Positions 1-6,637 of a stretch of 9,625 bases of DNA are shown piece after piece. Position 1 is the first letter of the stretch. Each line of letters opens with the position of its first letter. Where the stretch lies: assembly GCA_014871545.1 (NCBI GenBank), contig WGSR01000045.1, forward strand, positions 1 to 9,625. The letters run 5' to 3'. Position numbers and translations under genes: made by a program. The stretch is from Collinsella sp. GTDB taxonomy: Bacteria > Actinomycetota > Coriobacteriia > Coriobacteriales > Coriobacteriaceae. The notes under the pieces were generated by a model. The model saw nothing but the letters and a program-made list of their open reading frames with translations. It did no database searches and was not told the origin of the DNA.

Positions 1-131
1 ACGTAATCACATCCAATGCGTTGATGAATCGAGCAGAGGATACTTTAGAGCTTTTACAAGGGAAACGTAAGGTCTTTGCCAAGAACTATATGAACTCGCC
101 AAATTTTCAAGAGCTAATCCGCAAACGTTGA
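1..131 (+). CDS. C-terminal end of an unidentified protein (5' end outside window)
   Basis: An open frame runs from the window edge (first full codon at 3-5) to a TGA at 129-131, giving about 42 residues that end in NFQELIRKR. I do not recognise a family. The tail is polar and rich in Lys, Arg, Glu and Asn, with no obvious membrane segment. Its codons are clearly more AT-rich (TTA, AAA, AAT, TTT) than those of all other genes here. Such composition is common in surface-polysaccharide or transferred genes, and the neighbouring GtrA gene would suit that, but this is only inference. The frame could be chance, although it is open throughout and ends just before a terminator-like hairpin. Confidence 0.5.
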   Translation, partial: VITSNALMNRAEDTLELLQGKRKVFAKNYMNSPNFQELIRKR

Positions 132-155
132 AAATTTGCCCGTAAACGAGCGACA

Positions 156-195
156 CCCACGGACGATACTGCGCTGAGTGCGCGTCGTCCGTGGG
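156..195. terminator. Long hairpin between convergent genes, possible terminator
   Basis: A perfect 11-bp stem (156-166 with 185-195) encloses an 18-base loop that itself holds a 4-bp GCGC stem (171-174 with 180-183). It lies between the end of the left partial gene (131) and the end of the gtrA-like gene (222), where a bidirectional terminator is expected. Neither side has a good T-tract, so it would be a non-canonical terminator. Confidence 0.5.
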
Positions 196-221
196 CGCCG
201 TAATGCTGCAGGGGTTTCGAG

Positions 222-680
222 CTATTTTGTCTCGTCGCCCTCCAGGAAGATCTTTCGAGTCACAAAGTTGTAGACCATGACAAGCGCGGTGGCGCAGATC
301 TTGGCGATATTGGCCTCGAGTCCCAGGCCGGCGTTGAACGCCAGCACGATGCCGTCGTTGAGCACCAAACCGATCACGGACAGCACGACGAAGATGATGA
401 ACTCGCGGCGGCGGCTCATGCCTTCCTTGTGCGCAAACACGTACTTCATGCTTGCGAGGTAGTTAAAGATGAGTGAGATGATAAAGCCGCTGGTGTTGGC
501 GATTAGGATGTTGAGGCCCAGACCGTAGTGGAGCAGATTCATAATGCCAAAGTCGATAACCGTGGCAATGACACCGACGACGCCAAATTTCATGATCTGC
601 GCAAGGAGCTTTTGCATGGTACCTGCCTTAGGGTGGCGCGGGGACGCCGTGGGGATGACAAACTCAGCAAGTTTAGCCAA
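222..680 (-). CDS. GtrA-family integral membrane protein
   Basis: GtrA-family proteins are small four-helix membrane proteins. They are linked to surface polysaccharide or teichoic acid glycosylation, and some are proposed to flip polyprenyl-phosphate-linked sugars. The 152-residue product has four hydrophobic segments at about 30-50, 54-76, 92-112 and 120-140. It carries family-like elements: KFGVVGVIATVIDF (about 31-44), NYLASMKYVF (about 73-82) and a C-terminal YNFVTRKIFLEG. The family is usually near 130 residues. An internal Met at residue 22 (start at 617) would give the typical N-terminus MQKLLAQIMKFG, so the first 21 residues may not be translated. Neither start has a convincing Shine-Dalgarno site. 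The gene begins 15 bases after the fbp stop on the same strand, so it is probably cotranscribed with fbp. The substrate is unknown. Confidence 0.85.
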   Translation of the reverse strand: MAKLAEFVIPTASPRHPKAGTMQKLLAQIMKFGVVGVIATVIDFGIMNLLHYGLGLNILIANTSGFIISLIFNYLASMKYVFAHKEGMSRRREFIIFVVLSVIGLVLNDGIVLAFNAGLGLEANIAKICATALVMVYNFVTRKIFLEGDETK

Positions 681-695
681 TCCCTGCAGGCGGGG

Positions 696-2612
696 CTAGG
701 CACGCTCCTCGATAGCACCGTTTCTATATGCATCGAGCAGTTGGCGCAGGTCCTGGATTTGGCTGCGAATTGCAGCTCCGGTATCGGTGTCGCTCACCAT
801 GCGGCGACGGTCTGCCTCGTCAAAACGGTTCGTCTCGCTCTCGATGTCGATGTTGCGCGTGAGCGCTTCGGCGACGGTGGTAAAGGCCTGATGCGACTTG
901 AGACGGCATCCGCGCGAGCTCGAGATGAGCGTATAGCCGGCGATGCCCGTCTTGGGATGGTAAGCGCGGCAGAAGCCGCCATCGATGACCAGCAGCTTGC
1001 CCTCGGCGCGGATGGGCTGCTCGCCCTTGGTGGTTTTAACGGGCGTGTGGCCGTTGATGATGTGGCCGGTCGGCGAGCATGCCATGGGCGCGACGCCAAA
1101 CTCGCGCATGATATCATCGCAGACCGAGGGCGACTTGGTAAGCATAAAGTACGGGTCCATCGGCTCGACCCAGGTGCTCTTATCGGCGATATAGGCGCGC
1201 TCAAAGGTACGCACCAGGCGTCCGCTGGCGGGTGAATTGAAGCCAATCCACAGGTACCACATCCAGTCGAGGGCATCGCGGTCGCCCACGCGCCACGCGC
1301 GGCGGGCGATGTGGTCGCAAAAATCGAGATAATCGCGGCCAGCGTGCCAGGTGCCCAGGCAGTTCATGCTGCTAAAGGTGCCGTCTTCGTTGAGCGGCAC
1401 GCAGCCATGGAAGAGCAGGTTGCCGTTGGCGACCTTGTACATCGAGCCGTGGGTGTAGAGGAAATCGATATGGCGATGCAGGTGATCGGCGGTGACAAAC
1501 TCTGACACGAGCTTGTCGATGATGTGCTGCTCCTGGGGCGTGAGCGTATAGGGGTCCGCCGGGTCGACGGTGGGGAAGTCGTTGGTCGTGAGCGGCCACA
1601 CACTGCCGTCGGCGAGCGTGACCGTGCCGGTGTCGTGGTCGATCTTGTCGAGTAACAGGCGGTCGGTCATATCGAACTCGGGGTGGCGCTGGATAATCTG
1701 GCCCTCGAGCTTAAAGAGCAGCACGTTGATGGCCTTGATCAGCGGGGTGATGGACTCACCGGCGGTGTAGGTGGCATCGGCAAAGGCGACAATCTCACGC
1801 AGCGAGATGCCGTAGTCGTTCTCCAGGATCTCGTAGTTGTCGTAGCGTAGGTTGTTGCGCAACACCGTGGCGATGCAGGCGGGCTCACCGGCCGCAGCGC
1901 CCATCCACAGCAGGTCGTGGTTGCCCCACTGGATGTCGAGTGAATGGTAGGTGAGCAGACGGTCCATAATCTTGGCCGCGCCGCCGCCGCGGTCGAAGAT
2001 ATCGCCCACCAGGTGCAGGTGGTCGACGGCCAGGCGCTTGATGAGCGAGGCGAGCGACTCGATAAAGTCGTCGGCGCTGGCGGTCTCCAGGATGGACTCC
2101 ACGATGCGCTCGTGATAGCGCACGCGATAGTTGTTCTCGTCCGGGTGCGTGTGCAACAGCTCGTCGATGATGTAGGCGTAGTCGCGCGGGATGGCCTTAC
2201 GCACCTTGGAGCGCGTGTAGCGGCTTGAAAGTGAGCGAGCGACCATGATGAGCTGGTCAAGCATCGTCTTGTACCAGGTTGGCGAGTCCTCGCGCCGGCT
2301 GCGGACCAGGTCGATCTTCTCGCGCGGGTAGTAGATGAGCGTACACAGCTCGCCCTTTTCGTCAAAGGAGAGCGTGTCGCCAAAGATCTCGTCGACATGT
2401 TCGCGCACGACGCCCGAGCAGTTGTTGAGGATGTGCATAAAGGCTTCGTACTCACCATGCACGTCGCTCATAAAATGCTCGGTGCCCTTGGGTAGGTTGA
2501 GGATGGCCGAGAGGTTGATAATTTCGGTAAACGCGGATTGTTCGGTGGGGAACTGTCTCGACAGCAGGCGCAGATACTTGAAGTCTTGCGGGTTGCGATC
2601 GAATGCGACCAT
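696..2612 (-). CDS. fbp: Fructose-1,6-bisphosphatase, class III
   Basis: This enzyme hydrolyses fructose 1,6-bisphosphate to fructose 6-phosphate (EC 3.1.3.11), the committed cytosolic step of gluconeogenesis. The 638-residue product matches the long class III (Firmicutes-type) enzyme, which has a calcineurin-like metallophosphoesterase core. Metal-binding signatures are visible: SDVHGEYEAF (residues 49-58), GDIFDRGGG near 203, and GNHDLLWMG near 229. Further conserved stretches are INGHTPV and VIDGGFCRAY near the C-terminus. The frame stays open upstream to 2657, but I place the start at 2612 because GGAAGG lies about 7 bases before that ATG and the product then begins MVAFDRNPQDFKYL, a normal family N-terminus. 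A perfect inverted repeat 29-56 bases upstream may be an operator. The gtrA-like gene follows after 15 bases. Confidence 0.95.
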   Translation of the reverse strand: MVAFDRNPQDFKYLRLLSRQFPTEQSAFTEIINLSAILNLPKGTEHFMSDVHGEYEAFMHILNNCSGVVREHVDEIFGDTLSFDEKGELCTLIYYPREKIDLVRSRREDSPTWYKTMLDQLIMVARSLSSRYTRSKVRKAIPRDYAYIIDELLHTHPDENNYRVRYHERIVESILETASADDFIESLASLIKRLAVDHLHLVGDIFDRGGGAAKIMDRLLTYHSLDIQWGNHDLLWMGAAAGEPACIATVLRNNLRYDNYEILENDYGISLREIVAFADATYTAGESITPLIKAINVLLFKLEGQIIQRHPEFDMTDRLLLDKIDHDTGTVTLADGSVWPLTTNDFPTVDPADPYTLTPQEQHIIDKLVSEFVTADHLHRHIDFLYTHGSMYKVANGNLLFHGCVPLNEDGTFSSMNCLGTWHAGRDYLDFCDHIARRAWRVGDRDALDWMWYLWIGFNSPASGRLVRTFERAYIADKSTWVEPMDPYFMLTKSPSVCDDIMREFGVAPMACSPTGHIINGHTPVKTTKGEQPIRAEGKLLVIDGGFCRAYHPKTGIAGYTLISSSRGCRLKSHQAFTTVAEALTRNIDIESETNRFDEADRRRMVSDTDTGAAIRSQIQDLRQLLDAYRNGAIEERA

Positions 2613-2640
2613 GAAACACCTTCCGATGGGGCTGGTAAAA

Positions 2641-2668
2641 CTGATAAACAGCGTCAAACGTTTATCAG
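2641..2668. promoter_or_regulatory. Perfect 9-bp inverted repeat upstream of fbp, candidate operator
   Basis: CTGATAAAC (2641-2649) and GTTTATCAG (2660-2668) are exact reverse complements separated by 10 bases. The repeat lies 29-56 bases upstream of the fbp start. A weak -10 for fbp, CATACT on the minus strand (2672 to 2667), abuts it, so the repeat would cover the transcription start, a normal position for a repressor site. It could also be a leader hairpin. No regulator is identified. Confidence 0.45.
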
Positions 2669-2895
2669 TATGCGCCGCTTTTGTTTCGATTTTGCGCCAG
2701 CGGCTGAATTGTCGGCTGAATGGTTTGGTAAATCGATTTAGTGAAGGTAGATGTGTTGGTCGGGTGGAGACGACAGAAGGTGTTTTCTCAGATATTTATG
2801 CGTGGGGCCGGTGGAGACGATGGTGGTAAAGATGTTCACTATTTTTGATTCGATTTGGTAAATAGTGGACATATGTACCGCATGTAGGCTCACTG

Positions 2896-2904
2896 TGCGA
2901 TAAT
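2896..2904 (+). promoter_or_regulatory. Extended -10 promoter for degV
   Basis: TG at 2896-2897, one spacer base and GATAAT at 2899-2904 form an extended -10 element. Transcription would start near 2911, leaving a leader of about 22 bases. No good -35 sits at 16-18 bases; TGGACA at 2866-2871 is 27 bases away. The same 11-base string TGTGCGATAAT occurs upstream of the synthetase gene, which supports the call. Confidence 0.5.
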
Positions 2905-2932
2905 TTGCGCAGCAATGAGTAAGGAGCCTCAT

Positions 2933-3823
2933 ATGAGTGATTTTGTCCTGACCTGTGAATCCGCCGCCGACCGAACCCGTGAGTTCTTTGCGTCGCGCAA
3001 TATCCCTGTCGTGTGTTTTCATTACGAGATCGACGATGTTGTCTATACGGACGATCTGTATCAGTCGATTACGCCGGACAAGTTTTTTGCCCAGATTGCC
3101 GCGGGCGCCATGCCCAAGACGTCTCAGGTGAGCGTGGGTGAGTACGAGGAGTTTTGGGAGCCGTTTGTTGCCGAGGGTAAAGACGTGCTGCACCTGACGT
3201 TGTCGTCGGGTATTTCGGGCACGTATGGATCGGCCTGCGTTGCGGCGCAGATGCTCGCGGATCGCTATCCCCAGGGCGGCAAGGTGCGCGTCATCGATTC
3301 GCTGGGGGCGTCTTCGGGCTTTGGTCTGTTGCTGGAATATGCCGTCGACGTGCGCGATAGTGGGGCTTCACTCGACGAGTCGGCCGCCTGGATCGAGGAG
3401 CACAAGCTCAACCTGCACCACTGGTTCTTCTCGACCGATCTGTCGAGCTACCTACGCGGTGGTCGCATTTCGGCTGCGAGCGCGATCATCGGCACGGCGC
3501 TTAAGATTTGCCCGCTTATGACGGTCGATTGCGAAGGTAAGCTGTCGCCATGTGAGAAGATTCGCACTAAGAAGCGAGCGATTTCCGAGATGGCTAAGAC
3601 CATGATGGCACACGTGCAGGGCGGTGCGGATTATTCGGGTAAGTGCATCATGTCGCACTCGGCGTGCCGCGAGGATGCCGAGGCAGTTGCGGCGCTGATT
3701 GAGGAACAGGTTCCGCAGCTTAAAGGCAAGATTGAGATCAATGACATCGGTACTCTGATTGGCTCGCATACCGGACCTGGTACGGTGGCGCTCTTCTTTA
3801 TGGGCGACAAGCGCGTGGATTAA
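2933..3823 (+). CDS. DegV family fatty-acid-binding protein
   Basis: DegV/FakB proteins bind a single fatty acid. Those that work with the kinase FakA present it for phosphorylation, feeding exogenous fatty acids into phospholipid synthesis. The 296-residue product has the expected two-domain length and the family landmarks KTSQ (62-65), SSGISGTY (91-98, ligand carboxylate contact), LRGGRIS (174-180) and GSHTGPGT (277-284). The frame opens at 2915, but the start at 2933 is chosen because AAGGAG (2921-2926) lies six bases before it and the protein then begins MSDFVLTCESAAD, like other DegV proteins. No fakA gene is in the window, so a role as FakA partner is inference. It is transcribed divergently from fbp and ends at a strong terminator shared with the convergent neighbour. 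Confidence 0.93.
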   Translation: MSDFVLTCESAADRTREFFASRNIPVVCFHYEIDDVVYTDDLYQSITPDKFFAQIAAGAMPKTSQVSVGEYEEFWEPFVAEGKDVLHLTLSSGISGTYGSACVAAQMLADRYPQGGKVRVIDSLGASSGFGLLLEYAVDVRDSGASLDESAAWIEEHKLNLHHWFFSTDLSSYLRGGRISAASAIIGTALKICPLMTVDCEGKLSPCEKIRTKKRAISEMAKTMMAHVQGGADYSGKCIMSHSACREDAEAVAALIEEQVPQLKGKIEINDIGTLIGSHTGPGTVALFFMGDKRVD

Positions 3824-3864
3824 TTTGCCCCATCACATCGCTGCATGATTGTTCAAACGAAAAC

Positions 3865-3892
3865 GGCCCGCCTCACGTTTGTGGGGCAGGCC
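3865..3892. terminator. Bidirectional hairpin terminator between degV and the TIM-barrel gene
   Basis: A 12-base arm (3865-3876) pairs with 3881-3892 around a GTTT loop, with one C/A mismatch and one G-T pair. On the minus strand the stem is followed by GTTTTCGTTTG, a T-rich tract suiting the 3905-4996 gene. On the plus strand TTGCTGTT follows, suiting degV. Confidence 0.8.
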
Positions 3893-3904
3893 TTGCTGTT
3901 GCGG

Positions 3905-4996
3905 CTAGCGTTTCTTTCCGCGGAAGAAGAAGCCGTGCAGTGATGGCTTGAGGCCGCGGTTGGCGCGATGCTCTTCTACGCGCTCGTGGATCGAAGCAAC
4001 GCGCTCGATGACTTCGTCGGGAATCGGCACGTCGGGATTCATGTTCTCGACCTGGCTGACCTCGGCGGCGGAGACCTGGTCGATAATGGGCACATCGTCG
4101 TGCGAGATGACAGGTGTGGCGTCTTCCTTCATCTTGCGATAACGCTGCATCATGTCGGTCTGTAGCTGCTGGGCCGAAGGCGGCGTCCAGATGATGGCGT
4201 TGGCGCCGGCGGCGATGGTTTCACGGATGCTCTCGGGCGTCTTGCCGCCCGGCGCGATGAGCGGCAGGTTGGGATAGTGCTTGCGCAGCTCGCGTAGGAC
4301 CTGGGGCGTGTTCTTGCCGGCGGCGATGTTGAGAATCTTGGCTCCAGCGCGCACCTTGGCGTGGGCATCGTCGTCGCAGCGAACGACCGTAGCGATGACG
4401 GGGATGTCGGCGATGTTGGTGATGTGCTCGACCATCTCGGCGGTGGCGGGGGAGTTGACCACACAGCCCGCCGCGCCCTGCATCTCGGAGACGGCTGCCA
4501 TCTGAACGGAGCGCTTGCCGGTGGTGGTGCCACCGCCCACGCCTACGAAGACCGGGCACTCGGCGACGGTCAGCAGCGCCTGCGTAATGGCGGGCTGCGG
4601 CGTGAAGGGGTAAACGGCAAAGACGGCATCGGCGTTGGAGTTGCGGATGACCGCGACGTCGGTGGTGTAGATGAGCGATTTGATACGACGGCCGAAGAGC
4701 GTGAAGCCGCTGGCCTCCTCAATCTCGTCAGGCATGCGAAGGGCCGCCTTGCGCAGGCGCCCGTCGATGGGCAGCGGCTCCATGGGAAGCAGTCCGTTGG
4801 GGGTCACGGCTACCTGGGGTTCGGTGAACTCGTCTGCGAGCTCGACCTCGGAGAAATCGACCGAGGCGACGATGTCCTCGTGAACCTCGGCGCGCACATC
4901 GATGGGGGCTTGGTCGTTTGCCGCGGCAGGCGTGTCGAAGGAGCTGGTGCCGACGAAGGCGTCGACGCGCTCATTTAGATCGTTGAGGGTATCCAT
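3905..4996 (-). CDS. Conserved (beta/alpha)8-barrel protein of unknown function
   Basis: The core of this 363-residue protein (about 80-290) reads as an aldolase-type or phosphate-binding TIM barrel. Alternating strand-like segments are visible: SLIYTTDVAVI (107-117), ADAVFAVYPFTP (122-133), CPVFVGVGGGTTTGKRS (147-163), IPVIATVVRCDDD (198-210), AGAKILNIAAGKNTP (218-231), LPLIAPGGKTPESI (244-257) and AGANAIIWTPP (263-273). The glycine-rich turns at 153-156 and 250-251 are likely phosphate or cofactor contacts. Proteins of this kind are sometimes named only 'hydrolase', and I cannot assign a reaction. Two extensions are unusual: an acidic, probably disordered N-terminal region (1-75) and a C-terminal tail (291-363) ending in a basic FFFRGKKR. 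The Shine-Dalgarno is weak. A minus-strand TAGAAT (5011 to 5006) would place transcription start only a few bases before the ATG. Confidence 0.75.
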   Translation of the reverse strand: MDTLNDLNERVDAFVGTSSFDTPAAANDQAPIDVRAEVHEDIVASVDFSEVELADEFTEPQVAVTPNGLLPMEPLPIDGRLRKAALRMPDEIEEASGFTLFGRRIKSLIYTTDVAVIRNSNADAVFAVYPFTPQPAITQALLTVAECPVFVGVGGGTTTGKRSVQMAAVSEMQGAAGCVVNSPATAEMVEHITNIADIPVIATVVRCDDDAHAKVRAGAKILNIAAGKNTPQVLRELRKHYPNLPLIAPGGKTPESIRETIAAGANAIIWTPPSAQQLQTDMMQRYRKMKEDATPVISHDDVPIIDQVSAAEVSQVENMNPDVPIPDEVIERVASIHERVEEHRANRGLKPSLHGFFFRGKKR

Positions 4997-5146
4997 GGAA
5001 GCTCGATTCTATGTGATGACGGCCGGCGCGATGCAGCCGGAATTGCGAATGCTAAATCGTTTGACGAGTTGATTTTTCCCCGCCGCGCCGTCCGTTAGAC
5101 CGAAGGGCCGGCGAACGTGAAGGAGCTGTGGTGGCGGGTATTGAGG

Positions 5147-5155
5147 TGCTATCTT
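5147..5155 (+). promoter_or_regulatory. Extended -10 candidate for the small membrane protein gene
   Basis: TG (5147-5148), C, then TATCTT (5150-5155) resembles an extended -10, about 33 bases before the ATG at 5188. There is no convincing -35. Confidence 0.4.
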
Positions 5156-5187
5156 GAATGTCCCGTTTAAAAGAGAGGTGACGCGGT

Positions 5188-5358
5188 ATGGAATTGACAG
5201 CAATGTTTGGCTCGATTGGCCTGTGTGTGGGCGCAATCGTTGCCGCCGCGGTCATCTACTTTGTGGTCACGGCCATTAAGGGCAAAAGGGCCGAACGCAA
5301 GGAGCGCGCGACGCTTAAACAGCATCGCGACCAGCAGAGCAAACGCGCACGGAGATAG
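5188..5358 (+). CDS. Small single-pass membrane protein, 56 residues
   Basis: This short gene is easily missed by length cut-offs. The product begins MELTAMFGSI and has one hydrophobic helix (about 8-30). A highly basic tail follows (KGKRAERKERATLK..., then SKRARR at the end), so the C-terminus should be cytoplasmic by the positive-inside rule. GAGAGGTG at 5173-5180 is a plausible ribosome binding site seven bases before the ATG, and an extended -10 lies at 5147-5155. It diverges from the TIM-barrel gene and converges on the methyltransferase gene, whose stop is 24 bases away. No family or function is recognised. Support comes from the ribosome site, the clear membrane design and GC-rich codons like those of its neighbours. 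Confidence 0.7.
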   Translation: MELTAMFGSIGLCVGAIVAAAVIYFVVTAIKGKRAERKERATLKQHRDQQSKRARR

Positions 5359-5382
5359 CTTGTTGAGTTTTGGATCCGTGCG

Positions 5383-6486
5383 CTAGCTGCGTTTTCGGAT
5401 CAGGGCAATGTAGAAGCCCTCAAAGTCGCGGCTAGGCGGAATGGTGAGCGTGCCGGACAGGCCGTTGGCGATGGCCGATACCTGACCCGCGGCAATGGCC
5501 TCGGTTAGGGCGTTGGACTCGATGCGCGGCTCCTCGCCAGCTTCCTGGGCGCGGCGTGCCTCACTTTCGCTTGGCGTGCCGTCGAGGGGGATGAGCTCGC
5601 AGTCCATATGCTTGTCGAGGGCCTCTTGCAGGGCGTCCTCGTTTTCCTGCGGCAAGATCGAACAAGTCGAATAGACGAGCGTGCCGCCCGGTTTGAGGGC
5701 TCCCATGGCGCGGTCCAGAAGCGCACGCTGCGAGCGGGCGCATTTGACGAGCAGCTGCTCGGTCAGGCCGCGCAGGCTTTTCTCGTTGCCGCTGATAACG
5801 GTGCCCGTGCCGGTGCAGGGAGCGTCGAGCAGGATGCGGTCAAAGCGGAAGAACTCGTCGAGCTCGCGTGCGTCGATGCGCATGACGGGCACGTTTTTGG
5901 CACCCTGGCGATGGAGGTTTGACTCGAGCTTTTCGGCGCGGGGAATGCTCATCTCGCAGGCCGTGAGGTGTGCCTGGCCCTGGGTGAGGGCGGCGATCTG
6001 CGTTGTCTTGCCGCCAGGGGCTGCGCACATGTCCAGGATGTCCTCGCCGGCCTGAGCGCCCAGGACCAACGGCGGCATCATGGACGACAGGCTCTGCAGA
6101 TAGATTTTGCCGTCGCGGTAGATGCCGAGATCCCACAGATCGGAAACCTGGGCCTCGGGCAGGATAAAGGCGTCTGGGTACCAAGCGACGGGGTTGTGGG
6201 CGATGCCGGCGGCACCGAGCGCCGCAGCGATGTCCTCGGCGGTCGCCTTGAGCGTGTTGGCGCGCAGCGTGACCGGGCGTGTGGCCGCGGCGCCGAAGCC
6301 CTCGATCATGAGCTCGGCATCGGCGGGCGCATAGGCGCCGGCGACCGTGTCGACCATAAAGCGCGGCAGGTCGGCGGCCCAGGGAAGGGCGGCAAGCTGG
6401 TCGGAAAGCTCGGTAGCAGCAAACTGCCTGAGCTTGAGCTCGGCCTTGACCTGCTTTTTCTGCTTACGACGACGCGGCTTGGACAT
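5383..6486 (-). CDS. RsmB/NOP-family RNA (cytosine-5-) methyltransferase
   Basis: The enzyme transfers a methyl group from S-adenosylmethionine to C5 of a cytosine in rRNA or tRNA. The 367-residue product starts with a very basic stretch (MSKPRRRKQKKQVK) and an N-terminal RNA-binding region (to about 140). A Rossmann methyltransferase domain follows: motif I DMCAAPGGK (152-160), motif IV LLDAPCTGTGT (219-229, Cys224) and motif VI VYSTCS (271-276, nucleophile Cys275). Both cysteines of the family mechanism are intact. It lacks the long C-terminal extension of E. coli RsmF, and the target RNA cannot be told from sequence. GGAAGG, eight bases before the ATG, supports the start. It lies 151 bases downstream of the synthetase gene on the same strand, with the inverted repeat element at 6513-6621 between them, which may uncouple their expression. 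Confidence 0.9.
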   Translation of the reverse strand: MSKPRRRKQKKQVKAELKLRQFAATELSDQLAALPWAADLPRFMVDTVAGAYAPADAELMIEGFGAAATRPVTLRANTLKATAEDIAAALGAAGIAHNPVAWYPDAFILPEAQVSDLWDLGIYRDGKIYLQSLSSMMPPLVLGAQAGEDILDMCAAPGGKTTQIAALTQGQAHLTACEMSIPRAEKLESNLHRQGAKNVPVMRIDARELDEFFRFDRILLDAPCTGTGTVISGNEKSLRGLTEQLLVKCARSQRALLDRAMGALKPGGTLVYSTCSILPQENEDALQEALDKHMDCELIPLDGTPSESEARRAQEAGEEPRIESNALTEAIAAGQVSAIANGLSGTLTIPPSRDFEGFYIALIRKRS

Positions 6487-6512
6487 CCGTCTTTCCTTCC
6501 CATTCCATTAAA

Positions 6513-6621
6513 AGTAGTCAATTTGGGACGGGGCTATTTTAGCTGCCCGTCCGTTTCGGCAGGCGTTGCAGTTAAATTTGGGACGGGGTAGCTAAAATAG
6601 CCCCGTCCCAAATTGACTACT
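6513..6621. repeat. REPIN/BIME-like inverted repeat doublet
   Basis: Two 32-base arms, 6513-6544 and 6590-6621, are exact reverse complements separated by 45 bases. Each arm, read inwards, begins A-GTAG-TCAATTTGGGACGGGG. The left unit also folds alone: GGACGGG (6526-6532) pairs with CCCGTCC (6546-6552), and inside it GCTA (6533-6536) pairs with TAGC (6540-6543), leaving a two-base bulge (6544-6545). The right unit has a perfect 14-bp stem, 6575-6588 with 6601-6614, and a 12-base loop. A GTAG foot, a bulged palindrome and opposed pairing are the hallmarks of REP doublets. On the minus strand the long stem is followed by TTTT, so it might also attenuate readthrough from the synthetase gene. It lies wholly between two genes. 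Confidence 0.8.
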
Positions 6622-6637
6622 CTGCCTTGGTGTTGGC

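Larger units (their letters stand above)
2613..2932. other. Divergent intergenic region between fbp and degV
   Basis: These 320 bases separate two divergent genes and are more AT-rich than the flanking coding DNA. I find the fbp Shine-Dalgarno, an inverted repeat at 2641-2668, a degV extended -10 at 2896-2904 and the degV Shine-Dalgarno at 2921-2926. TTTGGTAAAT occurs twice (near 2723 and 2853), and ACATATGT at 2869-2876 is an 8-bp palindrome. No credible gene or structured RNA is seen between about 2680 and 2850. Confidence 0.6.

Noticed and set aside
528..1235. Long plus-strand open frame opposite fbp
   Set aside because: It mirrors the reading of fbp in GC-rich DNA, has no recognisable domain, and fbp has clear catalytic motifs.
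2613..2657. N-terminal extension of fbp to the upstream ATG at 2657
   Set aside because: The ATG at 2612 has GGAAGG at proper spacing and gives the family N-terminus. The extension would run through the candidate operator region.
2738..3193. Minus-strand open frame across the degV promoter and 5' end
   Set aside because: No ribosome site or family resemblance, and it overlaps a well-supported gene and its promoter.
5373..5401. Hairpin GATCCG/CGGATC between the small membrane gene and the methyltransferase gene as a terminator
   Set aside because: Only a 6-bp stem with a 17-base loop, reaching into the methyltransferase coding end.
6513..6621. CRISPR array or insertion-sequence ends
   Set aside because: The repeats are opposed rather than regularly spaced direct repeats, and the 45-base interior cannot encode a transposase.
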